Source of the DNA: an uncultured Trueperaceae bacterium
GTDB lineage: Bacteria; Deinococcota; Deinococci; Deinococcales; Trueperaceae
Assembly (NCBI GenBank): GCA_913057165.1
Contig: CAJXNS010000011.1
Location: 1-37,729 of the forward strand
DNA: 37,729 nucleotides
Direction of reading: 5' to 3'
Shown: positions 1 to 7,604 of the stretch, piece after piece
Numbering within the stretch: position 1 is the first letter of the stretch
Layout of the letters: every line of letters begins with the position of its first letter
Made by a program: the position numbers and the translations under genes
The notes under the pieces: generated by a model
The model's input: the letters and a program-made list of their open reading frames with translations, nothing else
Databases searched by the model: none
What the model was told of the DNA's origin: nothing

Positions 1-1007
1 TCGGCGTCTGAACCGTGGATGGCGTCTGGATGGCGTTGCGGTTCGATGGCCAGACCGTCGCCTTGCATGAGGGCGTGACCGCCGGCGCGCTGCAGCGTGC
101 CGTCGAACGATTGACCGCCGAAGAGTTGCAGGCCGGGCTCGGTGGAGGCCAGCTCGAGGCGTCTGCCGGACTGGTCATCGGTCAGGGTGAGGATCGGTTG
201 CACCTCGCTGCGGACGTGCCCTGACACCACGAAGTCGTGGTCGAGGCCGCGTTCGGCACGGATTTCTGGGTGGGGGTCGCGCAGGACGCTGCCGACGGGC
301 GTGGGTTCGCGCAGGTCAAACGGCGTGCCGGCCACCGGTTCGGCTTGACCGCGTGGGATGCGCTCTACGTCGATGGGCATGTAGGTGTCGGCGTGGACTT
401 GCACGCGTTGGGTGTCCAGATTGCGGCGGCCGTCACCGGCAAGGTTCCAGTAGCCGTGGTGGGTGAGGTTGCAGAGGGTGGGCTGGTCGGTGGTGGCTTC
501 GTAGTGAAGGTCGAGTTCCCCTGCCGCCGTCCAGGTGACGGTGGCGCTGGCGGTGAGGTTGCCGGGGTAGCCGCCGTCACCGTCTGGGCTGACGGTCGTC
601 ATGTGAACGCTCACAGCACCGTCATGCTCACGCACTTCTGCGGCCCACACCTTCTTGTGGAACCCTTCGGGCCCGCCGTGCAGGTGATGACGGCCTTCGT
701 TGGCGGGCAGTTCGTAACGCACGCCGTCCAGTTCAAACGCACTGCCAGCGATGCGGTTGGCGCAGCGTCCCACCACGCAACCGAGGTACGACCGGTCGCT
801 TACGTAAGCTTGCAGGTCGTCGTACCCGAGCAGGATCGAGTCCACCTGGCCGTGGCGGTCTGGGGTCCACACCCCGAGCAGTGTCGCGCCAAGTGTGGAG
901 ACCGCGAAGCCTGCCCCGCTGTCGTCGCGAACGTCGATGCGTTCAACCATCAGGCCGCGGGGGTCGTGACCCCATTCGGTTCGTGTGACGTGCATGGTTC
1001 GGTCCAT
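1..1007 (-). CDS. galM: aldose 1-epimerase (mutarotase), 3' end cut by window edge
   Basis: Interconverts alpha and beta anomers of hexoses such as galactose and glucose; cytoplasmic. From the ATG at 1007 the frame stays open for 335 codons to the window edge, so roughly the last 15-30 residues of a ~350-residue family member are missing. Family motifs seen: NRIAGSAF (84-91), HHLHGGPEG (107-115), NLTHHGYWNL (180-189) and GLAIEPQRHPD (318-328). By alignment to E. coli GalM from memory, H110 and H184 are the acid/base histidines and E322 the catalytic glutamate, so the active site is intact. The start is supported by a TACACT hexamer ending 5 bases upstream (leaderless pattern); an in-frame ATG four codons later is an alternative. 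It lies downstream of, and in the same direction as, the nrd operon but has its own promoter. Confidence 0.93.
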   Translation of the reverse strand, partial: MDRTMHVTRTEWGHDPRGLMVERIDVRDDSGAGFAVSTLGATLLGVWTPDRHGQVDSILLGYDDLQAYVSDRSYLGCVVGRCANRIAGSAFELDGVRYELPANEGRHHLHGGPEGFHKKVWAAEVREHDGAVSVHMTTVSPDGDGGYPGNLTASATVTWTAAGELDLHYEATTDQPTLCNLTHHGYWNLAGDGRRNLDTQRVQVHADTYMPIDVERIPRGQAEPVAGTPFDLREPTPVGSVLRDPHPEIRAERGLDHDFVVSGHVRSEVQPILTLTDDQSGRRLELASTEPGLQLFGGQSFDGTLQRAGGHALMQGDGLAIEPQRHPDAIHGSDA

Positions 1008-1012
1008 GGCTG

Positions 1013-1018
1013 AGTGTA
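1013..1018 (-). promoter_or_regulatory. -10 element of leaderless galM promoter
   Basis: On the minus strand TACACT is followed by 5 bases and then ATG of galM. A TANNNT box this close to the start codon places the transcription start at or next to the A of ATG. It lies just beyond the nrdB terminator. Confidence 0.5.
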
Positions 1019-1039
1019 CCCCCAGCATCTGACCGCCAT

Positions 1040-1065
1040 AAAAAAGGCGGGCCCGAAGGCCCGCC
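1040..1065 (-). terminator. rho-independent terminator after nrdAB
   Basis: Read on the minus strand, GGCGGGCC-TTCG-GGCCCGCC forms a perfect 8-bp stem with a UUCG tetraloop, followed directly by six T. It begins 25 bases after the nrdB stop. This separates nrdAB from galM. Confidence 0.93.
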
Positions 1066-1090
1066 GTCGTTTTGCGTGGTGTGCGCGGCT

Positions 1091-2092
1091 TCAGGCGGCG
1101 AACAGGTCGTCGGCGCTGATGCTCTTGCTCTTTTTGGCGTACGTCGTCGGGCGCTTGTGGAAGAAGTCGACGTGCTTCGCCGCGAGGATTTCCTCTTCGA
1201 ACCAGAGGGTGTCATCCACCAAGGCTTCGTTGACCGTGAACTCCGGCTCCATGCCGACCGACGTGAGCGAGTTGTTGAAGCGGTGCTGCAGGAACGCTTC
1301 GACGGTGGCTTTGGGCAGGAAGTCGAGCTCGCCTTCTTCGAAGATCCAGTCGAGGATCTCCTTTTCGGCTTCGTAGCCGGCGCGGATGACCTCGCGAATG
1401 TTGGCGTCGAAGGCATCGTCGAACCAGTGCGGGCGTTCTTGCTTCAGGATGTTGATCAGTTCGTAGCCGAACAGGCCGTGGATTTGTTCTTCCATGCTGG
1501 TGGCGTCCACGATGTTGGCCACGCCTTTAAAGAGGCCTTTGCTGCGTTGGAACGACTTCATGATCAGGAACTGACTGAACAGGCTGACGTGTTCGGTGAA
1601 GGCGCTGAACAGCAGCAGGGTGGTCGCAAACTCGCGGCCTTCGTCCTCCATGCTGTGGACATTGGCGTTCTCGATCGCGCGGTTGAGCACCTCGACACGG
1701 CCTTTGAGGGCGGGGATGCTTTGGACCTTCTCAAACTCGCTGTTGAGGCCGAGGACGTGCAGCAGGTGCGCGTAGGCGTCCTGGTGCCGCACTTCGGATT
1801 CAGCGAAGGTGTAGCCCACCGCGCCAATCTCGGGCTTAGGGAAGCGTTTCATGAGGTCGCCCCAGAAGCTTTTGACGGACACTTCCACTTGCGCGATGGC
1901 CAGCATGGTGCGGGTGATGGCGCTGCGTTCCGCTTCGCTCACGCGGGCGTGGAAGTCGTGAATGTCGTCGCTCAGGTTGAACTCGGTATGCACCCAGTAG
2001 GCGTGCCGAATGGCGTCTTTAAAGGGCGTGAACTCGGGGTACTCGACCGGGCGCATGTTGACGCGTTTTTGAAGGAGATCGCGGTTGCTCAT
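1091..2092 (-). CDS. nrdB: class I ribonucleotide reductase small (radical) subunit
   Basis: Provides the dinuclear-metal radical cofactor that starts ribonucleotide reduction in NrdA. 333 residues, ferritin-like. Metal ligands read by alignment with E. coli NrdB are E70 (a Glu where E. coli has Asp84), E100 and H103 in SEVRH, E167, and E202/H205 in EEQIH. Tyr107 occupies the place of the radical Tyr122. The segments QVEVSVKSFWGDL and KPEIGAVGYTFAESE resemble the compact NrdB type common in Bacteroidetes and some phages. There is no N-terminal ATP-cone. It starts 2 bases after the nrdA stop, so the two are one operon. Whether the metal centre is Fe2, MnFe or Mn2 cannot be read from the sequence. 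Confidence 0.95.
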   Translation of the reverse strand: MSNRDLLQKRVNMRPVEYPEFTPFKDAIRHAYWVHTEFNLSDDIHDFHARVSEAERSAITRTMLAIAQVEVSVKSFWGDLMKRFPKPEIGAVGYTFAESEVRHQDAYAHLLHVLGLNSEFEKVQSIPALKGRVEVLNRAIENANVHSMEDEGREFATTLLLFSAFTEHVSLFSQFLIMKSFQRSKGLFKGVANIVDATSMEEQIHGLFGYELINILKQERPHWFDDAFDANIREVIRAGYEAEKEILDWIFEEGELDFLPKATVEAFLQHRFNNSLTSVGMEPEFTVNEALVDDTLWFEEEILAAKHVDFFHKRPTTYAKKSKSISADDLFAA

Positions 2093-2094
2093 GG

Positions 2095-3813
2095 TTATCC
2101 CTCACAGGCCGTGCACGTCAGGAGGTCACGGCTGAATTCCTGCGCGGCGTTCATGCTGCGCTGGTAGTACAAGGTTTTGACGCCCCGCTCCCACGCTTCC
2201 ATGTGGAGCATGTTGAGGTCGGCGGCGGGCGTGTCGGGGTGGATGATCAGGTTGAGTGACTGGGCTTGGTCGATGAACTCTTGGCGCTGTCCGGCCTGGA
2301 CCACGACGTCCAGTTGGCTGACCTCGTTGAAGGTCTTGAAGACCTCTTTTTCTTCGCTGGAGAGGACGCCGAGGTGCTGCACGCTGCCGTCGTTCTCGAG
2401 GATGCTGCGCCACGTGTCGTTCGTGTCGGCGTCTTTGCTGGCCAGCAGGCGCTTGAGGGCAGGGTTGCGGAAGCTGGTGACCGACTTGGCCAGATCGCGG
2501 ACGTAGTAGTTGCTGCGGAGCGGTTCGATCGACGGGCTGACTTGGCCGAGGATGAAGCTGCTGGAGGTGGTCGGCGCGACCGCCATCAAGGTGCTGTTGC
2601 GGCGGCCAAAGCCTTCCATCACTTCGGGTTCGCCGTAACGGTCGGCGAGTTTTTCAGATGCCGCGTAGGCGTGTTCTTTGATGGTTTTGAAGATTTCGCG
2701 GTTCTTCATGGACGCCATCAGGCTGCCGAACGGCATGCCTTGGTCTTGCAGGTAGGTGTGCCAACCGAGGACGCCGATGCCGAGCGCGCGGTGGCGCTTG
2801 GCGAAGCGGCGCGAGCGGTGCAGGTGCGGGATGGCGGCGCTGCTTTCGATGAACTCGGTCATGACCGCGTCGAGGAAGTAGGTGAGGACTTCGACCGCGT
2901 CAGTGTTCTTCCACTCTTCGTAGTGGACGAGGTTGAGGCTGGAGAGGTCGCAGACGAACGATTCGTCTTCATCGACGGGGAGCATGATTTCGCTGCAGAG
3001 GTTGCTGCTGCGGATCTTCATGCCGCGTTGTTTGTAGACCTCGGGCGCGCCGCGGTTGGCGTTGTCTTCGTACATGATGTACGGCAGACCGGTTTCGGTG
3101 CGGGCTTGCAGCACGCGGGCCCACAGGGCGCGCTTGTCGGCGTCGCCGGCTTTCATCGATTCGAGCCAGGCGTCGCTGACCGTCACGGCGAAGAACAGGT
3201 TTTGGATCGGGTTGCCTTCGGTGCGGATCTCAAGGAACTCTTTGACGTCGGGATGCTCGATGGGCAGGTAGGCGGCAAACGAGCCGCGGCGGGTGGCGCC
3301 TTGTTTGGTGACGTCGATGAGGGTGTCGAAGAGGCGCATGAAGTTGACGGCGCCTTCGCTTTGGCCGTTATCCCGAATGGGTGCCCCGCGGGGACGGACA
3401 TCGCCGAAGTACGCGCTGGTGCCCCCGCCGTACTTGCTCATCGTGCCGACCTCGGCTGCGGTGTTGAGGATGCCGCTCATGCTGTCGGCCACGTACGAAC
3501 CGAAGCAGGAGATCGGCAGGCCGCGCGCCAGCCCGAAGTTCGCCCAGATGGGGCTCGCCAGGGAGTACCAGCCGCGGCTCATGTAGTCGTAGAACTTGTC
3601 GGCGTAGCCGGTCATGCCGGGCAGCAGGCTTTCGGCGCGTTCGGCGATATCGCGAATGCGGCCCTCGGGCGTGGTGCCTGGGAGCAGGTAGCCCTGTTCG
3701 AGGAAGTTGCGGCTGTCGTCGTTAAGCCACGAGAACGGTTCGCGCTTGGCGGCTTCGCTGGTGACGGTGCCGAAGCTGGGGATGCTCATGTCGGGCGTCT
3801 GGCGTGTGTCCAT
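2095..3813 (-). CDS. nrdA: class I ribonucleotide reductase catalytic subunit, compact form without ATP-cone
   Basis: Reduces ribonucleoside diphosphates to deoxyribonucleotides. At 572 residues it is about 190 shorter than E. coli NrdA and starts almost directly in the catalytic barrel, so the N-terminal ATP-cone (overall activity switch) is absent. Active-site residues seen: C103 (PISCFGS), N271-C273-E275 (NLCSE) and C288 (FVCDLSSLNL), corresponding to E. coli C225, N437/C439/E441 and C462. Radical-transfer tyrosines are Y549-Y550 (TLYYQRS). The tail Cys pair is C567/C570 (CTACEG), re-reduced by thioredoxin or glutaredoxin. First gene of the operon, with a leader of about 175 bases; upstream AGGAAG/AGGTAG stretches can serve as ribosome binding site. 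Confidence 0.95.
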   Translation of the reverse strand: MDTRQTPDMSIPSFGTVTSEAAKREPFSWLNDDSRNFLEQGYLLPGTTPEGRIRDIAERAESLLPGMTGYADKFYDYMSRGWYSLASPIWANFGLARGLPISCFGSYVADSMSGILNTAAEVGTMSKYGGGTSAYFGDVRPRGAPIRDNGQSEGAVNFMRLFDTLIDVTKQGATRRGSFAAYLPIEHPDVKEFLEIRTEGNPIQNLFFAVTVSDAWLESMKAGDADKRALWARVLQARTETGLPYIMYEDNANRGAPEVYKQRGMKIRSSNLCSEIMLPVDEDESFVCDLSSLNLVHYEEWKNTDAVEVLTYFLDAVMTEFIESSAAIPHLHRSRRFAKRHRALGIGVLGWHTYLQDQGMPFGSLMASMKNREIFKTIKEHAYAASEKLADRYGEPEVMEGFGRRNSTLMAVAPTTSSSFILGQVSPSIEPLRSNYYVRDLAKSVTSFRNPALKRLLASKDADTNDTWRSILENDGSVQHLGVLSSEEKEVFKTFNEVSQLDVVVQAGQRQEFIDQAQSLNLIIHPDTPAADLNMLHMEAWERGVKTLYYQRSMNAAQEFSRDLLTCTACEG

Positions 3814-4038
3814 TGGCTACCTGCTTCTTCCTGGGTCTGCCCGGGGGCGGCGGGCGGCGGAACGGGGGGCGTTCCGGGAGTGGCGGGGCTGGCGGGGCTT
3901 GCGCCCGCGCGGCGTTTGGGTCGGCCTCTTGGTGCGTGTGTGACGCACTTCGTTAGGTTTTAATGACCCACCTATGGTAGGTGCGTTCGGTAAAGATACT
4001 ACATCTGGTGCCTAGACGTCCAACGTGGATAATTCCAC
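3814..4038 (-). promoter_or_regulatory. nrdAB promoter and leader region
   Basis: On the minus strand, TTGGAC (4018-4023) and TAGTAT (3996-4001) are 16 bases apart, a sigma70-type promoter with start near 3989. Two palindromes flank it: GTGGA-TAAT-TCCAC (4025-4038) just upstream of -35, and CACCTA-TGG-TAGGTG (3969-3983) at about +6 to +20. The first contains TTATCCACG on the minus strand, one base from the DnaA box TTATCCACA. The leader holds a 7-bp hairpin CGGAACG-N5-CGTTCCG (3858-3876), and the opposite strand is very G-rich (3843-3897). No gene is seen in the roughly 300 bases between nrdA and the DUF427 gene. Confidence 0.6.
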
Positions 4039-4101
4039 ATTCGTACAAAAGTTACCCCACTGGGTGTGCCGACGAGCCACCCAACGCGGCCTGTGCCCAC
4101 G

Positions 4102-4107
4102 TACACT
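4102..4107 (+). promoter_or_regulatory. -10 element, leaderless promoter of DUF427 gene
   Basis: TACACT is followed by 7 bases and ATG at 4115. There is no Shine-Dalgarno match. This spacing decides the start codon against the in-frame ATG at 4025, which overlaps the nrd regulatory palindrome. Confidence 0.5.
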
Positions 4108-4114
4108 TGAACGC

Positions 4115-4612
4115 ATGCCCAGACCACAGCCGATCAAGCCCGCGCCCGGACAAGAATCCGTCTGGGATTACCCCAGACCACCCCGCCTCGACCACGTCCG
4201 CAAGACCGTCACGGTGACCTTCGCAGGGCAGGTGGTGGCCCAAGCCAGCGAAGCCATCCGCGTGCTTGAGACCTCCCACGCCCCCACGGTGTACCTCCCG
4301 CCCGGCAGTTTCATAGACGGCAGCCTCACCGAAAGCGGCCGGACGACGTTTTGTGAATTCAAAGGCGCTGCGGCGTATGCGCACCTCGTCGCCGGCGGTC
4401 AGCGTGCCGAGCATGCGGTGTGGTGGTACCCGAACCCAACCCCCGGCTTTGAAGCGATCGCTGGCTGGCCGACGGTGTACCCAAGCCGCGTGGACCGGAT
4501 CGTGTTCGGCGATGACGTGGTGACCCCCGTCGGTGGGGACTTTTACGGCTCGTGGGTGACACCAGACGTGGTCGGCCCGTTTAAGGGCGGACCTGGCACC
4601 GAAGGTTGGTAA
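4115..4612 (+). CDS. DUF427 domain protein
   Basis: 165 residues. The family (DUF427, also called NTP_transf_9) has no well-established biochemical role. Typical family features are ESVWDYPRPPR near the N-terminus, a strand with VTVTFAGQVVAQASEA, LETSHAPTVYLPPG, RTTFCEFKG, a WWYPNPTPGF segment and the closing YPSRVDRIVFGDDVV; the family is a small all-beta fold. A C-terminal stretch ends GGDFYGSWVTPDVVGPFKGG, as in longer members. It has its own leaderless promoter and is convergent with msrC. Cytoplasmic, with no signal peptide or membrane segment. Confidence 0.85.
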   Translation: MPRPQPIKPAPGQESVWDYPRPPRLDHVRKTVTVTFAGQVVAQASEAIRVLETSHAPTVYLPPGSFIDGSLTESGRTTFCEFKGAAAYAHLVAGGQRAEHAVWWYPNPTPGFEAIAGWPTVYPSRVDRIVFGDDVVTPVGGDFYGSWVTPDVVGPFKGGPGTEGW

Positions 4613-4622
4613 GCACACGACC

Positions 4623-4635
4623 GGCGCTTAGCGCC
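4623..4635. terminator. small hairpin between convergent genes
   Basis: GGCGC-TTA-GCGCC, whose loop is the msrC stop codon itself (TAA on the minus strand). It lies between the convergent DUF427 and msrC genes. There is no T-run, so termination is only a suggestion. Confidence 0.25.
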
Positions 4636-5098
4636 AGCTGCGGTCGCCCCAGTCGAAACGTTCCGCTGCCGCCCGAGCGGCCGCTGCCAGCAGTTCCGCC
4701 TCGGCGTCACTGAACGCCGCGGGTGACCGCGAGTCCACATCCAGCACGCCGACCGTGCGGCCGTCCGCGGCCTGCAGCGGCACGACCACCTCCGATTGCG
4801 ACGTCGGGTCGCAGGCGATATGACCCGGGAACGCGTGCACGTCCGGCACGACCAGCGTCTCGCCGCGACTGAAGGCCGCGCCGCACACGCCGCGGTCGTA
4901 GGCAATACGCACGCACGCCGTCGGGCCCTGAAACGGCCCCAGCGTCAGCGCGTCATCCCACGTGAGGTACACACCCGTCCAACTGGCTTGCGGCAAGGCG
5001 TCGTGCACCAACGCCACAAAATTCGATGCATTCGAGATCCACGGGTCGTTCGGTTCCAGCAATGCCCGCACGCGATTGGGAAGGTCGGTTAGGTCCAT
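4628..5098 (-). CDS. msrC: free methionine-(R)-sulfoxide reductase (GAF domain)
   Basis: Reduces free L-methionine-(R)-sulfoxide with thioredoxin; cytoplasmic oxidative-stress repair. The 156 residues are a single GAF domain. Three cysteines, C62 (ACVRI), C72 (RGVCG) and C96 (GHIACD), have the 10- and 24-residue spacings of the E. coli enzyme's redox cysteines. DVHAFPGHIACD, SEVVVPL and VGVLDVDS are also family signatures. The ATG at 5098 (MDLTDLPNRV) is chosen because a longer reading would run into the methyltransferase gene. It follows that gene by 28 bases in the same direction and is probably co-transcribed. Confidence 0.92.
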   Translation of the reverse strand: MDLTDLPNRVRALLEPNDPWISNASNFVALVHDALPQASWTGVYLTWDDALTLGPFQGPTACVRIAYDRGVCGAAFSRGETLVVPDVHAFPGHIACDPTSQSEVVVPLQAADGRTVGVLDVDSRSPAAFSDAEAELLAAAARAAAERFDWGDRSWR

Positions 5099-5126
5099 GA
5101 CACAGCCGAGCGTAACCGAGACAGCG

Positions 5127-6338
5127 TCAAGGCGCCACGCGCCCAGCCAGCACCGCCAGCGGCCGGCCGCGCACCTCAACGGCTTCGTGGCGTTCGACTG
5201 AAACGCCAGGCACGCCGTACACGACCTCCGGCCGCGGGTAGAGCAGCACAAACGCCGCACCGGCGCCCGCACGAAGCGTTTCGGCGATCAGCGTGTCGGC
5301 GCTCTCGGCATCTTGAGCTTGCGCGCGGTCGCCGTACGGCGGGTTGGTCACGATCACCACCGGACCGGCATGACCCTCAACCGCACGGCTTAAGCACGTC
5401 CGCGCGTCGCCCGTGTCCAGCCGAATGCGTCCCGCCTCCAAACCCTGTGCCAAGTTGTGTTCGGCGACCACCACCACCTCTGGGGCCACGTCGCTCGCCA
5501 TGAGCGCGGGTGGTTGCGCCCACGCGGCCGCCTCCACGTCACGCCGGGCCTGCCGCCAAGCGCCTTCACGCCAAGCCGGACCGGCCCGCAGCGACCAAGG
5601 GGCGTCCGCATCGTGCGGCTGCCCAGCAACTCGCCGTTCCGCCTCGCGGATGACCGTGCCCGATCCTGCAAACGGATCGATCCATAACGCGCCCTCAGGC
5701 GTCCCAAACGTTTCGGTCGCGGTCTGCACGAGCGCAGCGGCGGTGGTTTCTTGCAGGCTGCCTTCGGTGACCCACCAGGCGTCACCTGCCACAATCCCGC
5801 GGCGGCGCAACGGCAGGCCGGCCACGTCAAGCCACACGGTCATGTGGTCGTGATGGACATCAAGCTCGATACGGACCGAATCCGCACCTGGCGTCGGCAG
5901 GCAACCGTGCTGCACCAGAGCACCATCGAGCGCACGCAACCAGTCGTCCTTGGCGCTGTAGGCGCTGGCGCCTTCACGGACGTCCACTTGTATCTCCACC
6001 GCCGGTGGAAGCCACCAAGACCAAGGCACCCTAGCCAGCCGGGCGGTGACGGTCGCATGGTCGATCAGCGGGAAGCGCACGAGACGCAAACGCAACCGGT
6101 CGATGGTGCGCACCCGCCCAGCGAGGATGTCGAACACCCGCGCGAACGGTGCCTCGAAGGTGAGTCGGCCGCTGCCGACCTGCTGCATGACAACGCCCGG
6201 TAGCGCCTCAAGCTCGGCTTGGGCGAAGCCTTCAAGCCCGAGGGCGCAGGTGGCGCGGAAGGTAAAGCGTTGGGGCCAAACGTGACGTTTGACGGCGCGG
6301 CGCAAAGCCGCAGGACTGCGTCCAGATGCGGGGCTCAA
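5127..6338 (-). CDS. THUMP-type RNA guanine-N2/adenine-N6 methyltransferase (RlmL/TrmN family)
   Basis: SAM-dependent methyltransferase acting on rRNA or tRNA; the substrate cannot be assigned. The N-terminal part (about 25-185) reads as a ferredoxin-like plus THUMP region starting FTFRATCALGLEGFAQAEL and closing with LPLRRRGIVAG. The Rossmann domain has SAM motif DPFAGSGT (221-228), ASDVAPEV (281-288) and catalytic NPPYG (332-336). The start is a TTG overlapping the upstream stop as TTGA (6335-6338), with GGAG about 9 bases upstream, so translation is coupled to the DUF429 gene. 403 residues, near the usual 370-400 for single-domain homologues and about half of the fused E. coli RlmKL. Confidence 0.85.
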   Translation of the reverse strand: MSPASGRSPAALRRAVKRHVWPQRFTFRATCALGLEGFAQAELEALPGVVMQQVGSGRLTFEAPFARVFDILAGRVRTIDRLRLRLVRFPLIDHATVTARLARVPWSWWLPPAVEIQVDVREGASAYSAKDDWLRALDGALVQHGCLPTPGADSVRIELDVHHDHMTVWLDVAGLPLRRRGIVAGDAWWVTEGSLQETTAAALVQTATETFGTPEGALWIDPFAGSGTVIREAERRVAGQPHDADAPWSLRAGPAWREGAWRQARRDVEAAAWAQPPALMASDVAPEVVVVAEHNLAQGLEAGRIRLDTGDARTCLSRAVEGHAGPVVIVTNPPYGDRAQAQDAESADTLIAETLRAGAGAAFVLLYPRPEVVYGVPGVSVERHEAVEVRGRPLAVLAGRVAP

Positions 6339-7039
6339 TAGACGATCTCCATCCTTCGTCCGGCTTGATCGACCTCGGCCGGCGCGACACTGACGTGCTC
6401 ACCGGCGGCGATCCGCCGGGCGGTCCACACGGCCGCCACGGCATCGTACAGGTCATCGCGGGCGCAACCCCGCCCGCAGGCCGCCTCAAGCGCTTCAAGG
6501 TCAGGCCCGTGCGCCCGCCCGATGAGCGCCCGCCGTACAGCCCGTCCGTCAGCGGTGCGTTTGCCTTGCCGGATGGGCGCTCCTGACCAGGCCGCAAACG
6601 ATACTTCGGGGTGAACCTCGTACAAAGGCGGGCGGCCGGTTTGGTCGAGCCAGGCGTCCACCTCACGAATTTTGGGGAATAGGTGGAACGCTTGCAGGGT
6701 CAAACCGCGCCCTGAGGCGCGGCGGTGAAGGGCGGCTGCCTCACCGTAGGTGGTGGCAGCCAGACTGGCGCGGACCGGTGCTGAGAACACACTTGAAGCG
6801 CGCGGCGCGCCAAGCAAGCGCCGGGCGGCCGTATCGCAGCGGCGCACGTCACGTTCGGGCAGGCCTACGGGCATATCGACCGCCCATAAGGCGGCGTCTG
6901 GCCAGGTGCCTTGTAGGTCTTGCAGGGTGGCGAACACCGCGGCGGTGAGGCCCGAGTTTGCGTCGTGGCGGACCGCCACCCAGCCGGCTTTGCAGCCGTC
7001 CATGCCCACCACCGCTGGTTCGTTTGTTTCGGTGCTCAT
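6335..7039 (-). CDS. DUF429 family predicted RNase H-like nuclease
   Basis: 234 residues. Family motifs: GMDGCKAGWV (12-21), WAVDMPVGLPE (52-62), SSVFSAPVRA, YEVHPEVSF, and DDLYDAVAAVW near the C-terminus. The conserved acidic residues (first Asp in GMDG, Asp in DMP, Glu in EVHPE, Asp pair in DDLYDA) are arranged as expected for an RNase H fold with metal-dependent catalysis, but no substrate is established for the family. The start ATG at 7039 sits 6 bases after TACGCT. Its stop overlaps the start of the RNA methyltransferase, so the two are one operon, perhaps extending to msrC. Confidence 0.85.
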   Translation of the reverse strand: MSTETNEPAVVGMDGCKAGWVAVRHDANSGLTAAVFATLQDLQGTWPDAALWAVDMPVGLPERDVRRCDTAARRLLGAPRASSVFSAPVRASLAATTYGEAAALHRRASGRGLTLQAFHLFPKIREVDAWLDQTGRPPLYEVHPEVSFAAWSGAPIRQGKRTADGRAVRRALIGRAHGPDLEALEAACGRGCARDDLYDAVAAVWTARRIAAGEHVSVAPAEVDQAGRRMEIVY

Positions 7040-7045
7040 CCCCTA

Positions 7046-7051
7046 AGCGTA
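7046..7051 (-). promoter_or_regulatory. -10 element, leaderless promoter of DUF429 operon
   Basis: TACGCT on the minus strand ends 6 bases before the ATG at 7039. The intervening bases include AGGGG, which could instead act as a weak ribosome binding site. Confidence 0.45.
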
Positions 7052-7052
7052 C

Positions 7053-7078
7053 GCCGCCTCGGCTAGGGCGGAGGCGGC
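7053..7078. terminator. hairpin after hsp20
   Basis: GCCGCCTC-N10-GAGGCGGC, an 8-bp perfect inverted repeat 26 bases beyond the hsp20 stop. No T-run follows on the minus strand, so it may only stabilise the 3' end. It overlaps the start of the DUF429 promoter. Confidence 0.35.
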
Positions 7079-7103
7079 GCGAACCTTTCGTGGCGGGTGG
7101 CGT

Positions 7104-7586
7104 TCAGTCGACCTTAATATCGATCTTTCGTGAGCGCGATTCCGGGGTCTTGGGAAGGCGCAGCGTCAGCATGCCGTCCTTCACGTGCGCATGGACCGAT
7201 TCAACATCCACATTGCTCGGCAGGGTGACGGTCCGGCGGAACTCACCGCGCGGAATGGACTGAAGCCAGTAACGCTGCTTTTCGCCATCGCTGACCTCAG
7301 GCAGGCTGCCTTCGATGGTGAGTTGACGGCCTTCGATATGGACGTTGATGTCGGACACGTCCATGCCCGGGACCGCCATTTCCATCACCACATCGTTATC
7401 GGTCTCGAACAGGTCGGCTGGGTAGCCGTTCGACCAGCTGAAGGCGGTCACGTCGCTTGGCCAGAGGTTTTGGGTGGCGCGTTCAAACCAGGGGTCGAAC
7501 TCGCTCATCATCTGGCGGAAGCCTGGGGTGAGGTCAAGGGCTTCGCGTGGGCTGGGGCGGCGGCCGGTGCGGCGAATGAGGGCCAT
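7104..7586 (-). CDS. small heat shock protein, Hsp20/alpha-crystallin
   Basis: ATP-independent holdase chaperone that binds unfolding proteins. 160 residues. The alpha-crystallin domain spans about 52-147, from PADLFETDNDVVMEMAVPG to the GML-TLRLPK motif (138-146). The C-terminal I-x-I motif used for oligomerisation is IDI at 155-157. The ATG at 7586 (MALIRRTG) is preferred over one five codons upstream because GGAAGGAGT ends 5 bases before it. An 8-bp hairpin lies just upstream of the ribosome binding site. It follows the histidine kinase gene by 53 bases in the same direction. Confidence 0.94.
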   Translation of the reverse strand: MALIRRTGRRPSPREALDLTPGFRQMMSEFDPWFERATQNLWPSDVTAFSWSNGYPADLFETDNDVVMEMAVPGMDVSDINVHIEGRQLTIEGSLPEVSDGEKQRYWLQSIPRGEFRRTVTLPSNVDVESVHAHVKDGMLTLRLPKTPESRSRKIDIKVD

Positions 7587-7604
7587 GATGACTCCTTCCA
7601 TCGG

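Noticed and set aside
1076-2167. 363-codon plus-strand ORF opposite nrdB
   Set aside because: Shadow of nrdB; its Val/Phe/Glu-rich composition mirrors the real codons.
2266-3963. 565-codon plus-strand ORF opposite nrdA
   Set aside because: It is antisense to a clearly intact nrdA with all catalytic residues; long shadow frames are expected in GC-rich DNA.
4024-4038. Replication origin, because of a DnaA-like box
   Set aside because: A single near-match with no cluster of boxes, no AT-rich unwinding region and no dnaA or dnaN nearby.
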